A DNA stretch of 64,000 bases, taken from Myxococcales bacterium. GTDB taxonomy: Bacteria; Myxococcota_A; Polyangia; Haliangiales; Haliangiaceae. This document shows, piece by piece, positions 34,438 through 42,798 of the stretch (position 1 is the first letter of the stretch; each line of letters opens with the position of its first letter). The DNA lies in NCBI GenBank assembly GCA_016707895.1, contig JADJGV010000006.1, positions 248,001 to 312,000 of the forward strand, written 5' to 3'. The notes under the pieces are model-generated. The model did not search any database, had not been told where the DNA came from, and saw nothing but the letters and a program-made list of their open reading frames with translations. The position numbers and the translations under genes were made by a program.

Positions 34438-35334
34438 TCACTCCGCCCAGGGATCGACCTCGCCGACCAGCGTCAGCCGGGCCGCGGTGTCGACCGCGCT
34501 CCACACCGCGACCGTGCGCCGGTCGGCGTAGGCCAGCTCGATCACCACCTCGCGCCAGCCGTCGCCGTCGACGTCGAGCACGCCCAGCACGTCGAGCGAC
34601 ACCGCCAGGCCGTCGCCGGGCACCGGGCCGGTGGCGAGCCCGAAGGTCGGCGCGCAGGTGGCCAGCTGGGTGGCCGCCGCCACCGAGACCTCCTCGGCCG
34701 GCGCCCGCATCGCGTCGACGAACGCCGCCCGCGGGAACCGCTCCGGCGCGCCGTCGCCGTCGACGTCGATCGCCAGGTCGAGGCCGGCCGCGCACACGCC
34801 GCCGACCACCACCGCCGGTGGCTCGGCCTCGTCGTCGAGCAGCCCGCCGGCCGCGCCCAGCGGCGCCACCGCCAGCCCGCAGCCGCGGCGCGCGCGCACG
34901 CACGCCTCGTCGAGGACGCCGTCGCGGCTGCCGCCGCGCGTGCACGGCGGCGCGCCGGTGTAGGCACCGACCGCGGCCAGCACCGCGCCCTCGGCCGCGC
35001 CCACCACCGCGAACCGGCCGGCCCGCGCGCCGTCGATCGCGACCACCGTGAACTGCGACGCCTGGCCCCGGGCCAGCACCGCCTCGAGCTCGTCGCGATC
35101 GTTGGTCCACGACACCCCGCGCATCGCCAGCGGCGCCAGCGCCGGGCGGCCGCCGAGGGCGTCGGGGCACATCTCGGCGACCATCGCGCCGCGGCCGGCG
35201 CTGGCGGCCGGGCGGTGGGTGGTGGTCTGCGCCGGGGTCGGCTCGAGCCCCGGCGGCTGGGGCACCGCGGCGGGGCGGCACGCGGCGGCGAGGACGTAGG
35301 CAACGCTGGCGAGGGGGGCCGGGTCCAACCGCAT
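34438..35334 (-). CDS. Lipoprotein with calcium-loop-like repeats
   Basis: The ATG at 35334 gives MRLDPAPLASVAYVLAAAC, a signal peptide with lipobox AAAC (Cys19). The 298-residue product has several cysteines and two DxDxDG loops (IDVDGDGAPERF and LDVDGDGWREVV) of the FG-GAP/VCBS or dockerin type that bind calcium. It is convergent with the small membrane protein gene (4-bp gap) and divergent from the outer-membrane barrel gene. It is probably a periplasmic or surface protein of unknown role. Confidence 0.7.
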   Translation of the reverse strand: MRLDPAPLASVAYVLAAACRPAAVPQPPGLEPTPAQTTTHRPAASAGRGAMVAEMCPDALGGRPALAPLAMRGVSWTNDRDELEAVLARGQASQFTVVAIDGARAGRFAVVGAAEGAVLAAVGAYTGAPPCTRGGSRDGVLDEACVRARRGCGLAVAPLGAAGGLLDDEAEPPAVVVGGVCAAGLDLAIDVDGDGAPERFPRAAFVDAMRAPAEEVSVAAATQLATCAPTFGLATGPVPGDGLAVSLDVLGVLDVDGDGWREVVIELAYADRRTVAVWSAVDTAARLTLVGEVDPWAE

Positions 35335-35415
35335 CGCATGGAACCTACTCTGTTTCAGGGACCTGGGCGCCCGGCCCGCCTCGATCCCGGCGAGGACGCT
35401 TGTCGCCCGGGTCGT

Positions 35416-35444
35416 TTGACGGCCCCCGGCTCCGCCGCTATCGT
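35416..35444 (+). promoter_or_regulatory. Sigma70-like promoter TTGACG-N17-TATCGT
   Basis: TTGACG at 35416-35421 and TATCGT at 35439-35444 are spaced by 17 bp in the 201-bp divergent region. They point at the outer-membrane barrel gene. Transcription would begin near 35451, giving a leader of about 85 nt with a GGAG about 10 nt before the ATG at 35536. It is the best-formed promoter in the window. Confidence 0.65.
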
Positions 35445-35535
35445 GCGCCCGCCTTACCGCCCTGATTCCCTCGTGATTTCCGCGTCTCATCGCGTCTTGT
35501 CGCACCGGCAACCGCCGGCGCCGGGAGCTCTCTCG

Positions 35536-37425
35536 ATGTTCGCACGCTCGCCTCGCCTCGCCTCGATCCTCGCCGCCCCGGCGCTCACCGTCGCGCTCGC
35601 CTCGACCGTCGCGCTTCCCTCGACCGCCCTCGCGCAGCCCAGCCCGATGCCGACCGGCGGTCCCCCGGCCGGCGAGGAGGAGCCCAAGCCCGCGGGCGTC
35701 GCCGAGGCCGCGCCCAAGGCCGCGACGCTGATGGCCACCACCCCGGCCGTGCCGGCGCGCCGTGACACCCGCAAGAAGTACGACGTGGTCCGGCTCGACG
35801 GCTACCTGCGCGGCCGCGGCGACTGGTTCAAGAACCTCAACCTGGGCTTCGCCGACGACCCGGCCTTCGGCGGCGCGCCGTTCGCGCAGCCGCTGACCTG
35901 CCGCGCCACGCCGGCCACCGCGGTGACCGGCTGCGACGACACGATCACCTCGTCGAACCTGCGGCTGCGCCTCGAGCCGCGCTTCGAGCTGTCCAACACG
36001 ATGGCGGTGCACACCCAGATCGACCTGCTCGACAACGTCGTCATGGGCAGCACCCCCGACGGCAGCGCGCCGTTCGGGGCGTTCGGCGGCGGCGGCACGG
36101 TGCCGCCGCTGGCCGGCGGCAACAGCGATCGCAACTCGATCGTCGTCCGCCGCGCCTGGGGCGAGGTCGCCACCGCGCTGGCGCTGATCAAGTTCGGCCG
36201 CATGCCCGACCACTTCGGCCTCGGCATCGTCGCCAACAGCGGCCGCCGCGCCGACAGCGACTACGCCACCTGGGAGACGCTGTGGATGCCGGGCGCCGAG
36301 GCCAACGTCGGCGGCGCCAACGACACCTCGATGGACCTCGACAGCGACTACGGCGACACCGTCGACCGGCTGATGATCTCGGCCGAGGTCCCCGGCACCG
36401 CGCTGCGCGCCGCCGCCGCCTACGACTACCCCGCGACCGGCCTCACCACCGGCCAGACCGACGCCGCGGTCGGCGCCAGCCAGCCGTGGGACCTCGACGA
36501 CACCGACGACGTCAGCCAGTGGATGCTGGCGGTCGCCAAGATGGACGCGCCGGCCGACTTCCAGGAGCAGATGGATCGCGGCGACCTGGCGCTCAACTTC
36601 GCCGGCCGCCTGACTTACCGCTCGCAGGACCTCGACTACGACGCCAGCGGCTTCACCACCGGCGGCGCCGCCGACCCCGACGCGTTCGTGCGCCGCGGCG
36701 TCTCGCAGTACATCGGCGACGCCTGGGTCAAGCTCGGCTACAAGAAGGTGCTGTTCGAGGCCGAGGTCGCCGGCGCGGTCGGCTCGGTCGACAGCGTCTC
36801 GGACATCGTGCCCGGCACCGGCGAAGGCGGCGCGCACCAGGTCGACATCCGCACGCTGGGCGCGGTGGCGCGGGTCCACACCACCGCCTTCGACGACAAG
36901 CTCGGCTACGGCCTCGAGCTCGGCCTGGCCACCGGCGACGACGCCGACAACGCGGTCGAGGGCCGCACCCACCTGCGCAACGCCTCGTTCACGCCGGCCG
37001 CCAACGATCACTCGATGAGCCGGTTCGTGTTCGACCCCGACTACAAGGTCGACCTGATCCTGTTCCGCGAGCTGATCGGCGCGGTGTCCAACGCCTTCTA
37101 CGTCCGGCCGCGGATGTCGTACAAGCTCACCAAGTCGATCACGTTCCGCGCGCAGAACGTCACCAGCGCGGCGATGAAGACCGTGTCGACCCCGGGCAAC
37201 GACACCTTCTGGGGCACCGAGTTCGACGGCGATCTCGGCTACGACAGCGGCGGCTTCCACATGGGGCTGGCGTACGGCGTGCTGTTCCCGCTCGCGGCGA
37301 TGGACCACCCGGACTCGATCGACGGCGCGACGGACCCCGAGTTCCCGTTCGGCACCAACAACCAGAACGCCGGCGTCTCCGGCAACGCCCACACGTTCCA
37401 GTTCCGGCTCGGCGTCGAGTTTTAG
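35536..37425 (+). CDS. TIGR04551-like outer-membrane beta-barrel protein
   Basis: The 629-residue protein has a clear signal peptide ending ALA before QPSP. A Pro/Ala-rich linker follows, then alternating strands through to a terminal Phe (FRLGVEF), the usual outer-membrane insertion signal. Segments such as RLDGYLRGRGDWFKNLNLG, LRLRLEPRFELS and FGRMPDHFGLGIVANSGRRADSD match the TIGR04551 family found in myxobacteria. In that family the barrel function is unknown. The start at MFARSP is supported by the signal peptide and by the promoter 92 bp upstream. Two hairpins follow the stop codon directly. Confidence 0.8.
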   Translation: MFARSPRLASILAAPALTVALASTVALPSTALAQPSPMPTGGPPAGEEEPKPAGVAEAAPKAATLMATTPAVPARRDTRKKYDVVRLDGYLRGRGDWFKNLNLGFADDPAFGGAPFAQPLTCRATPATAVTGCDDTITSSNLRLRLEPRFELSNTMAVHTQIDLLDNVVMGSTPDGSAPFGAFGGGGTVPPLAGGNSDRNSIVVRRAWGEVATALALIKFGRMPDHFGLGIVANSGRRADSDYATWETLWMPGAEANVGGANDTSMDLDSDYGDTVDRLMISAEVPGTALRAAAAYDYPATGLTTGQTDAAVGASQPWDLDDTDDVSQWMLAVAKMDAPADFQEQMDRGDLALNFAGRLTYRSQDLDYDASGFTTGGAADPDAFVRRGVSQYIGDAWVKLGYKKVLFEAEVAGAVGSVDSVSDIVPGTGEGGAHQVDIRTLGAVARVHTTAFDDKLGYGLELGLATGDDADNAVEGRTHLRNASFTPAANDHSMSRFVFDPDYKVDLILFRELIGAVSNAFYVRPRMSYKLTKSITFRAQNVTSAAMKTVSTPGNDTFWGTEFDGDLGYDSGGFHMGLAYGVLFPLAAMDHPDSIDGATDPEFPFGTNNQNAGVSGNAHTFQFRLGVEF

Positions 37426-37426
37426 A

Positions 37427-37466
37427 GAGGGTCTTTCGCAAAGACCCTCCCCCACAAGACGTGGGG
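37427..37466 (+). terminator. Tandem hairpins after the outer-membrane gene
   Basis: GAGGGTCTTT (37427-37436) pairs perfectly with AAAGACCCTC (37440-37449) around a CGC loop. CCCCAC (37450-37455) pairs with GTGGGG (37461-37466). The first stem begins one base after the stop. There is no U-tract, so it may be a repeat-type hairpin that stabilises the 3' end rather than a classic terminator. A GGATCCGGGTTCG 13-mer shared with the intragenic insert at 30184 lies at 37497. Confidence 0.6.
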
Positions 37467-37549
37467 CCCCCACCCGAAACGCGAGATCGTGGTCGGGGAT
37501 CCGGGTTCGCGCGCTCGATGACAGGGGCGTGTCGTAGGGATGGAGGGCG

Positions 37550-38920
37550 ATGAAGAGCAAGAGCAAGGGGCCGCGGACGATCTACCGCTGCGGCGGGTGC
37601 GGCCACGTCGAGAGCCGCTGGCTCGGGCGCTGCCCGGCGTGCCAGGAGTTCGGCTCGCTGATCGAGGAGGTCGCCGGCGGTGAGCCGCCGCGGGCCGGCT
37701 CGGCGCTGGTCGCCGACGGCGCCGCGCCGATCGCGGTCACCGAGGTGGCCGAGCTCGACGCGCGGCACCGGGTGCCCACCGGCCTGGCCGAGCTCGATCG
37801 CGTGCTCGGCGGCGGCCTGGTGCCGGGCGCGGTGGTGCTGTTCGGCGGCGACCCCGGCATCGGCAAGTCGACGCTGCTGCTGCAGGTGCTGGGGGCGATC
37901 GCGCAGCACCGACCGGTGCTGTACGCCACCGGCGAGGAGTCGGTCGCGCAGACCGCGCTGCGGGCCCGGCGCATCGGCGCCGCCAGCGCCGGCCTCAGGC
38001 TGGTCGCCGAGACCGACATCGACGTGATCGTCGGCCACGCCAAGGCGGCGCCGCCGGCGGTGCTGGCGGTCGACTCGATCCAGACCGTCTACACCAGCGA
38101 GCTCGACTCGATCCCCGGCGCGGTGGCGCAGGTGCGCGAGTGCGCGGCGCGGCTGGTGCGCTACGCCAAGACCACCGGCGTCCCGACCATCGCGGTCGGC
38201 CACGTCACCAAGGACGGCACGATCGCCGGGCCCAAGACCCTCGAGCACCTGGTCGACGTGGTGCTGCACGTCGAGGGCGACGGCGCCGGCGCCTACCGCA
38301 TCGTACGCGCGCACAAGAACCGCTTCGGCTCGACGCAGGAGCTGGGCGTGTTCGAGATGCGGGCCGGCGGCCTGGTCGAGGTGCCCAACCCGTCGGCGCT
38401 GCTGCTGGCCGAGCGGCCGCGCGGCGCGCCGGGCTCGGTGGTGGTGGCGTCGGCCGACGGCCACCGGCCGCTGCTGGTCGAGGTCCAGGCGCTGGTGGCG
38501 CCGGCCACCGCCGGCGTCGGCCGCCGCACCGTCGCCGGCGTCGACGCCAACCGGGTGGCGCTGTTGCTCGCGGTGCTGCAGCAGCGGGTCGGCTACGACA
38601 TCCTGGGCCAGGACGTCTTCGTCAACATCGCCGGCGGCCTGCGGCTGGCCGAGCCGGCGATCGATCTCGGCATCGCGTGCGCGCTGGCGTCGTCGCAGCG
38701 CGGCCGCGCGATCGACGAGCACACCGTGGTGTTCGGAGAGGTCGGCCTGGCCGGCGAGGTGCGCGCGGTGCCGATGGCCGAGCTGCGGCTGGCCGAGGCC
38801 AAGAAGCTCGGCTTCTCGCGCTGCATCCTGCCGGCGCAGAACCGGGCGCGGCTCGAGGACGATCTCGGCCTCGAGCTGGTCGCGGTCGATCGCCTGGCCG
38901 CGGCGCTGAACGCGCTGTAG
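37550..38920 (+). CDS. radA: DNA repair protein RadA (Sms)
   Basis: The 456-residue protein has all RadA hallmarks. These are the N-terminal C4 zinc finger (Cys14, 17, 28, 31), Walker A GGDPGIGKST (99-108), the KNRFG motif (256-260) and a C-terminal Lon-like domain ending ALNAL. RadA is a DnaB-like, RecA-family branch-migration helicase in recombinational repair. The length is normal. A GGAGGG lies just before the ATG. Its last 50 bases and stop codon are included in the 156-bp direct repeat that reappears at 42052, so this is the intact copy at the junction of an inserted island. Confidence 0.97.
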   Translation: MKSKSKGPRTIYRCGGCGHVESRWLGRCPACQEFGSLIEEVAGGEPPRAGSALVADGAAPIAVTEVAELDARHRVPTGLAELDRVLGGGLVPGAVVLFGGDPGIGKSTLLLQVLGAIAQHRPVLYATGEESVAQTALRARRIGAASAGLRLVAETDIDVIVGHAKAAPPAVLAVDSIQTVYTSELDSIPGAVAQVRECAARLVRYAKTTGVPTIAVGHVTKDGTIAGPKTLEHLVDVVLHVEGDGAGAYRIVRAHKNRFGSTQELGVFEMRAGGLVEVPNPSALLLAERPRGAPGSVVVASADGHRPLLVEVQALVAPATAGVGRRTVAGVDANRVALLLAVLQQRVGYDILGQDVFVNIAGGLRLAEPAIDLGIACALASSQRGRAIDEHTVVFGEVGLAGEVRAVPMAELRLAEAKKLGFSRCILPAQNRARLEDDLGLELVAVDRLAAALNAL

Positions 38921-39026
38921 CCGAGCGTCAGCGTGACGAGCTGGATCGCGCGGCTCAACCGCCGGTCGCGGCGAGCCAGCCGTCGGCGACGGCGCGCTGC
39001 ACGGTCGGCCACAGCGCGACGCCGCA
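38871..39026. repeat. Left copy of a 156-bp direct repeat flanking an island
   Basis: The segment covers the end of radA, its stop and a fragment matching the 3' end of the nuclease-like gene at 42136. It aligns without gaps to 42052-42207 (constant offset 3181 bp) with 7 mismatches by eye. The repeat brackets a region of clearly different base composition. Confidence 0.92.
38955..39026 (-). pseudogene. 3'-end fragment of the PD-(D/E)XK-like gene
   Basis: On the minus strand these 72 bases correspond to the last 24 codons of the gene at 42136-42798, including its stop, with four base differences. No upstream coding sequence is attached: the homology stops at 39026, where the island begins. 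It is a by-product of the duplication that produced the flanking repeat. Confidence 0.6.
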
Positions 39027-39088
39027 ATCTCCCTGCGTCACTTTCTTCCCGCTTCACATCTAATTCCCGCAGCGGTACGCTCCGCCCC

Positions 39089-41295
39089 ATGAGCGTGAGC
39101 AACGTGGCAAGGCTTCTCACCTTCATGTTCGCAGGCATGGCTCATCTCGGATGCTCGCCGCCGGAGCACCGCACCGCCGCGGTCCGCCGCCTTCCGCGAC
39201 GCCCCGGCTCACCGATTCCGCAGCACGCGCGTTGCTGCTCCCCGGTCTACGCCCAGGGGAAACCCTCGTAGAAGTAATCCCCTGGACGCTGCCCGACACA
39301 CAACTCGCGATGGCCGTCGGTGTCGCCGTCACCGCGACCGGTGCACGCCGGTTCGAGGTCGACATCAACGGTCGACCAGTGACACTTGAGAGCGAGCTGG
39401 CCAACGCGGCCGCCGCACACCGCTCCATTCGGGGAAAGCAGAGCGAACGACTCGACGCACACCAACGCCACCTACGCGACGACGACATAGTGGACTTCGA
39501 GATCGTGCTGAAAGCCCACCCCGCCTACCCAACGCGACCATACGATGGCACGGGACTGCATGTCCCGATCACGGAGTTCAACGAAGCGCTGCTCGCTCAT
39601 CGAGCAGAGAATCGCACTCAGCTTGAAGCACTCAAGCGCGATCTGAGATCGTGGCTCGACGAACACGGCGCGACGGTCACCGACTACGAGAACCTCCCAA
39701 TCATGGCAGTTTCGGGTCCCGCGTGGATGCTGCGCGATGTCCGCCTCGAAGCGGAGGACATCGAAAGCCTCGAACTCGCAGTCCCCACCGCGTCGCCCCT
39801 TCTCACCCACGCCGGACACGCCTCGATGAACGAAGCCGCACTCTCCGGGCCACTCTGCGGACCATGCGACGGAGGAGGCCTAGGTGTCGGCATCTGGGAG
39901 AAGGGAACAAGCGAAGGACTTTCCGGACGATATGGAGCCATCGCAACGAACAACACGCGACTCATCGCTGCCGCCACCGACACATACGAGACAGCGCCCA
40001 CCCCTTGCACGACCGATTCCCAATGCCCGCCGAACATGTCCTCTGAAAGCTATCGATGCTCCACCACACTTGGCAAGTGTGTCAGCGAGCATCGGTCAGT
40101 TGTCGCTGGCATGATCGGCCTGCAAGGCACGTACACCTATCCAAGCGGCGTGCCAGGTGTCGGCGGCGTGACCTTCGCGCAGGCGGGCACAACGAACGTC
40201 GTCAGATTCATTGTCAATGAATGGGGCAGCACCGGCGTCAACTGGTACATGGGGCAACCAAGCGCGTATATCAATCGAAGCCAGGACGGAACAGACGCAG
40301 GCGCCGCGTCTGTCGCCCTAAACTGGGCAGCCCGATACGACAACGTCCTGCTCACCGTCGCCGCCGGAAACTCGGGCACCGAATCTGTTGCCAACAGCCT
40401 CTTCATCAACGCGATCTCGGTGGGCGGGTTCCGATACGAGACATGGAACTCACCATCCACGCATCGTCGCAATTCCGTCTACTCCTCATACATCAACAAC
40501 AACTCAGTCTATCCGGGCCTCGAGCGACCCAACCTGCTTGGTCCGATGTCCCACCTCGACGGCGGTGGACTGTACGCGGGACTGAGCATCCCCCTGGTCA
40601 CGGCGGCAGGCACACCTGCGATGACGCTCACCACGCTGAACGGAAGCCAGGCCGTCGGCACAAGTCTCGCCGCCCCAGCCGTTCTAAGCGTCGCCATGGC
40701 CGCACATCAATATGCAGGGCTCTTCAGCGCTCTGTACTTCCCCGTCACGCGCAAGGCCGTCGTGATGGCGGCAACCCGCGACTCCAACGCGGACGGGATG
40801 GTCGCCAAGGGGAATGCGTGGAGTTCGACGCCCGATGGCGAGGACGGTGCGGGCCACCCAGATCTGGCTTACGTCAAGTCTCTCCTTGATGCCGGCAACA
40901 ACTTCTACACAGTCTTGGACGATAGCGCATTTACTTCCTGCGGGCCCGGTTGCCGGACGTATCCTCTGGCGACCGTCAACGTCGGATTTCGGGGAAGGAT
41001 CAAGGCGGCGCTGGTTTGGACCGCGTGTGCGCCGACGGCCTCGGCTCCAACGACACAGCCACCGACCGACTTTGACTTGGCAATAATCAGACCAGCCTTC
41101 TGTGGCGGGAGCACTGCCCAGAGCGTCTCTGTCAACAACGAGGTCGAGATGCTCTATGACGACTGCCTACCGGTTGGCGGCGCCCCCAGAGGCACATACC
41201 AATACTCGTTCGAGATCCGAATCAAGAATGGCGCATCGATCTCGACCGCATGCGGGACCTCGGAGCCGATAGGATTTGCGTGGAGTGTACAGTGA
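39089..41295 (+). CDS. Subtilisin-like (S8) lipoprotein with an early frameshift and altered catalytic Asp
   Basis: An ATG at 39089 gives MSVSNVARLLTFMFAGMAHLGC, a signal peptide with lipobox HLGC. After about 25-35 codons the coding frame moves by one base to the frame open from 39151 to 41295. Numbered from 39151, the peptidase region has His314 (SEHRSVVAGMIG), the oxyanion Asn407 (TVAAGNSG) and Ser505 (GTSLAAPAV). The usual catalytic Asp position reads GVGIWEKGT, with Glu250 instead of Asp. A prodomain-like region precedes it and a Cys-rich insert lies at about 286-310. Either the enzyme is degenerate or it belongs to a divergent S8 group. The frameshift may be an error or inactivation. 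It overlaps the next gene by 4 bp (GTGA). Confidence 0.7.
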
Positions 41296-42038
41296 CTCGC
41301 GGCCTGTGCTTCGCACCGATTATGGTGTTGTTGTCGCACGGGTGCGGCGACGCCGTGGCGCCATGTAACTACGACGACGAGTTCGCCGCTCCGTCGTCGA
41401 TCGATGCGCTCGAATGTCTATCGGCCAAGCAGTTGGCCGCCCGCGATACCGTTGGCCTGTACGTGACACAGCAAGACATTGACATCTATCTCGACTTGCT
41501 GCGCCGGAGCTTCGCACCGATCGCGCCCACGCTGGCACGCCCACCTCTAGCTGGAGCCTGGGCTAGCGGACCTTTCATTGACACAACGAACCCCCTTGTC
41601 GCCAGAGCCTGGACCAATGGCGACATCGCCACCGGAATCATCGCACTCGACGAAGTAACATCCGGGGCCGGAGTAGATGCCGTGGAGCGCTCCCCCAATA
41701 GCAACATCTATCGACTCGGAGCGAGACGTCGAACGCTGGCACCTGCACACGTGGCTGCAGCTATTCAAGCTGCAGCGATCGCGGACCTGATTGCAACCAC
41801 AGAGACCTTCATGCCAACCGAGCCCGCCGAGGAAATCACCGTGGAGGCGCCGCTCACGGCGGCCATCATTCCGGTCAAGTTTCAGATTGGCTGGGGCGAT
41901 TGTTTCGTTGACTGTACGGGCCAACACTTCTGGCGTGTTGACGTCGCCACCTCTGGCGCGACGCTTCGTGAAGAGTGGGGGGACCCGATTCCGGCCGATG
42001 TTCTTGACATCTACCGCCGCTGGCCCGACTCGCGATGA
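41292..42038 (+). CDS. Lipoprotein partner of the subtilisin-like protein
   Basis: The GTG at 41292 overlaps the protease stop. It gives VTRGLCFAPIMVLLSHGC, a short signal peptide with lipobox SHGC (Cys18). The 248-residue product is otherwise unrecognised. It has Cys pairs (NYDDEF region, DCFVDCTGQHFWRVD) and a beta-rich C-terminal segment ending IPADVLDIYRRW. Translational coupling to the S8 gene suggests an inhibitor, chaperone or substrate-tethering partner. The composition is as atypical as that of the protease gene. Confidence 0.65.
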   Translation: MTRGLCFAPIMVLLSHGCGDAVAPCNYDDEFAAPSSIDALECLSAKQLAARDTVGLYVTQQDIDIYLDLLRRSFAPIAPTLARPPLAGAWASGPFIDTTNPLVARAWTNGDIATGIIALDEVTSGAGVDAVERSPNSNIYRLGARRRTLAPAHVAAAIQAAAIADLIATTETFMPTEPAEEITVEAPLTAAIIPVKFQIGWGDCFVDCTGQHFWRVDVATSGATLREEWGDPIPADVLDIYRRWPDSR

Positions 42039-42051
42039 TGACAATCCGATT

Positions 42052-42207
42052 TCGAGCTGGTCGCCGTCGATCGCCTGGCCGCCGCGCTGAATGCGCTGTA
42101 GCCGAGCGTCAGCGTGACGAGCTGGGTCGCGCGGCTCAACCGCCGGTCGCGGCGAGCCAGCCGTCGGCCGCGGCGCGCTGCACGGTCGGCCACAGCGCGA
42201 CCCCGCA
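42052..42207. repeat. Right copy of the 156-bp direct repeat
   Basis: This copy contains a remnant of the radA 3' end (including the in-frame TAG) joined to the genuine 3' end of the nuclease-like gene at 42136. It shares 149 of 156 bases with the left copy. The radA remnant is attached to island sequence, so the native radA/nuclease junction has been duplicated. Confidence 0.92.
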
Positions 42208-42798
42208 GGTGCGGTGGCCCAGGCGATCGGTGATCGCGACCGTGCGCACCTGGCGGAAGCCGGCGATCACGTCGGCCCGCACCAGCACCGCCTCGAAGCC
42301 GTCGAGGTCGCGGCGCAGGCTGGCCTCGTCCTCGGTGAACGCCACCAGCACCAGCGCGGCGTCGTGGATCTTCGGCTCGGCCGACATCTTCTGCAGATCG
42401 GCGACCAGGTTGCGCCGCCACTGCGCGCCGTAGCGGCCGTCGCGCGCGCCGCCGGGGCGCCACTGCCGCGCCACCTTGAGCTCGAGCCACAGCGCCTGCT
42501 CGGGCAGGCACAGCCCCGGCAGCGGTTCGCCGCGCGACAGCGGCGCGCCGGCTGGCGACACCACCAGATCGCAGCGCGCGCGGTGGCTGAGCTTCTTGCC
42601 CGCCGTCGACGGGTAGTGGACCTCGCGCGCCACCTCGTGATCGCGGGCCAGCGCCGCCGCCAGCGCCTGCTGCAGCGCGCGCTCGTCCCAGGCGTCGAGG
42701 CCGTGGGGCGCCTGCTCGAGCGCGAGCCCGGCCTCGAGGTCGGCGACGCCGCGGGCCAGGTGATCGGCCAGCTCGCCGAGGTACCAGGCCCAGCTCAC
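42136..42798 (-). CDS. PD-(D/E)XK-nuclease-like protein
   Basis: The GTG at 42798 overlaps the UvrD-like stop (GTGA) and gives 220 residues beginning VSWAWYLGELADHLARG. A plausible PD-(D/E)XK core is visible as CDLVVSPAG, then ALWLELKVARQW: an Asp, a short gap, then Glu-x-Lys on a beta-strand. A helix with QWRRNLVADLQKM follows, and a C-terminal half with alternating strands. The assignment is by motif only. It is the third gene of an overlapping helicase operon, which supports a DNA-processing role. Its last 72 bases lie within the flanking repeat of the island. Confidence 0.6.
   Translation of the reverse strand: MSWAWYLGELADHLARGVADLEAGLALEQAPHGLDAWDERALQQALAAALARDHEVAREVHYPSTAGKKLSHRARCDLVVSPAGAPLSRGEPLPGLCLPEQALWLELKVARQWRPGGARDGRYGAQWRRNLVADLQKMSAEPKIHDAALVLVAFTEDEASLRRDLDGFEAVLVRADVIAGFRQVRTVAITDRLGHRTCGVALWPTVQRAAADGWLAATGG

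Larger units (their letters stand above)
39027..42051 (+). other. Accessory island of about 3 kb between direct repeats
   Basis: The region is visibly less GC-rich than its surroundings and uses codons rare elsewhere in the window (ATT, AAT, TTC/TTT, AGA-type and ACA). It carries two plus-strand lipoprotein genes, a subtilisin-like one and a partner, overlapping by 4 bp. It sits exactly between the two 156-bp repeats. No integrase, transposase or short terminal inverted repeat was seen. Entry by a single homologous crossover of a circular molecule would explain the duplicated, slightly diverged ends. Confidence 0.75.

Noticed and set aside
39027..42051. Insertion sequence or transposon
   Set aside because: No transposase or integrase and no short terminal inverted repeats. 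The flanking repeats are 156 bp of native gene ends with 7 differences, unlike a target-site duplication.
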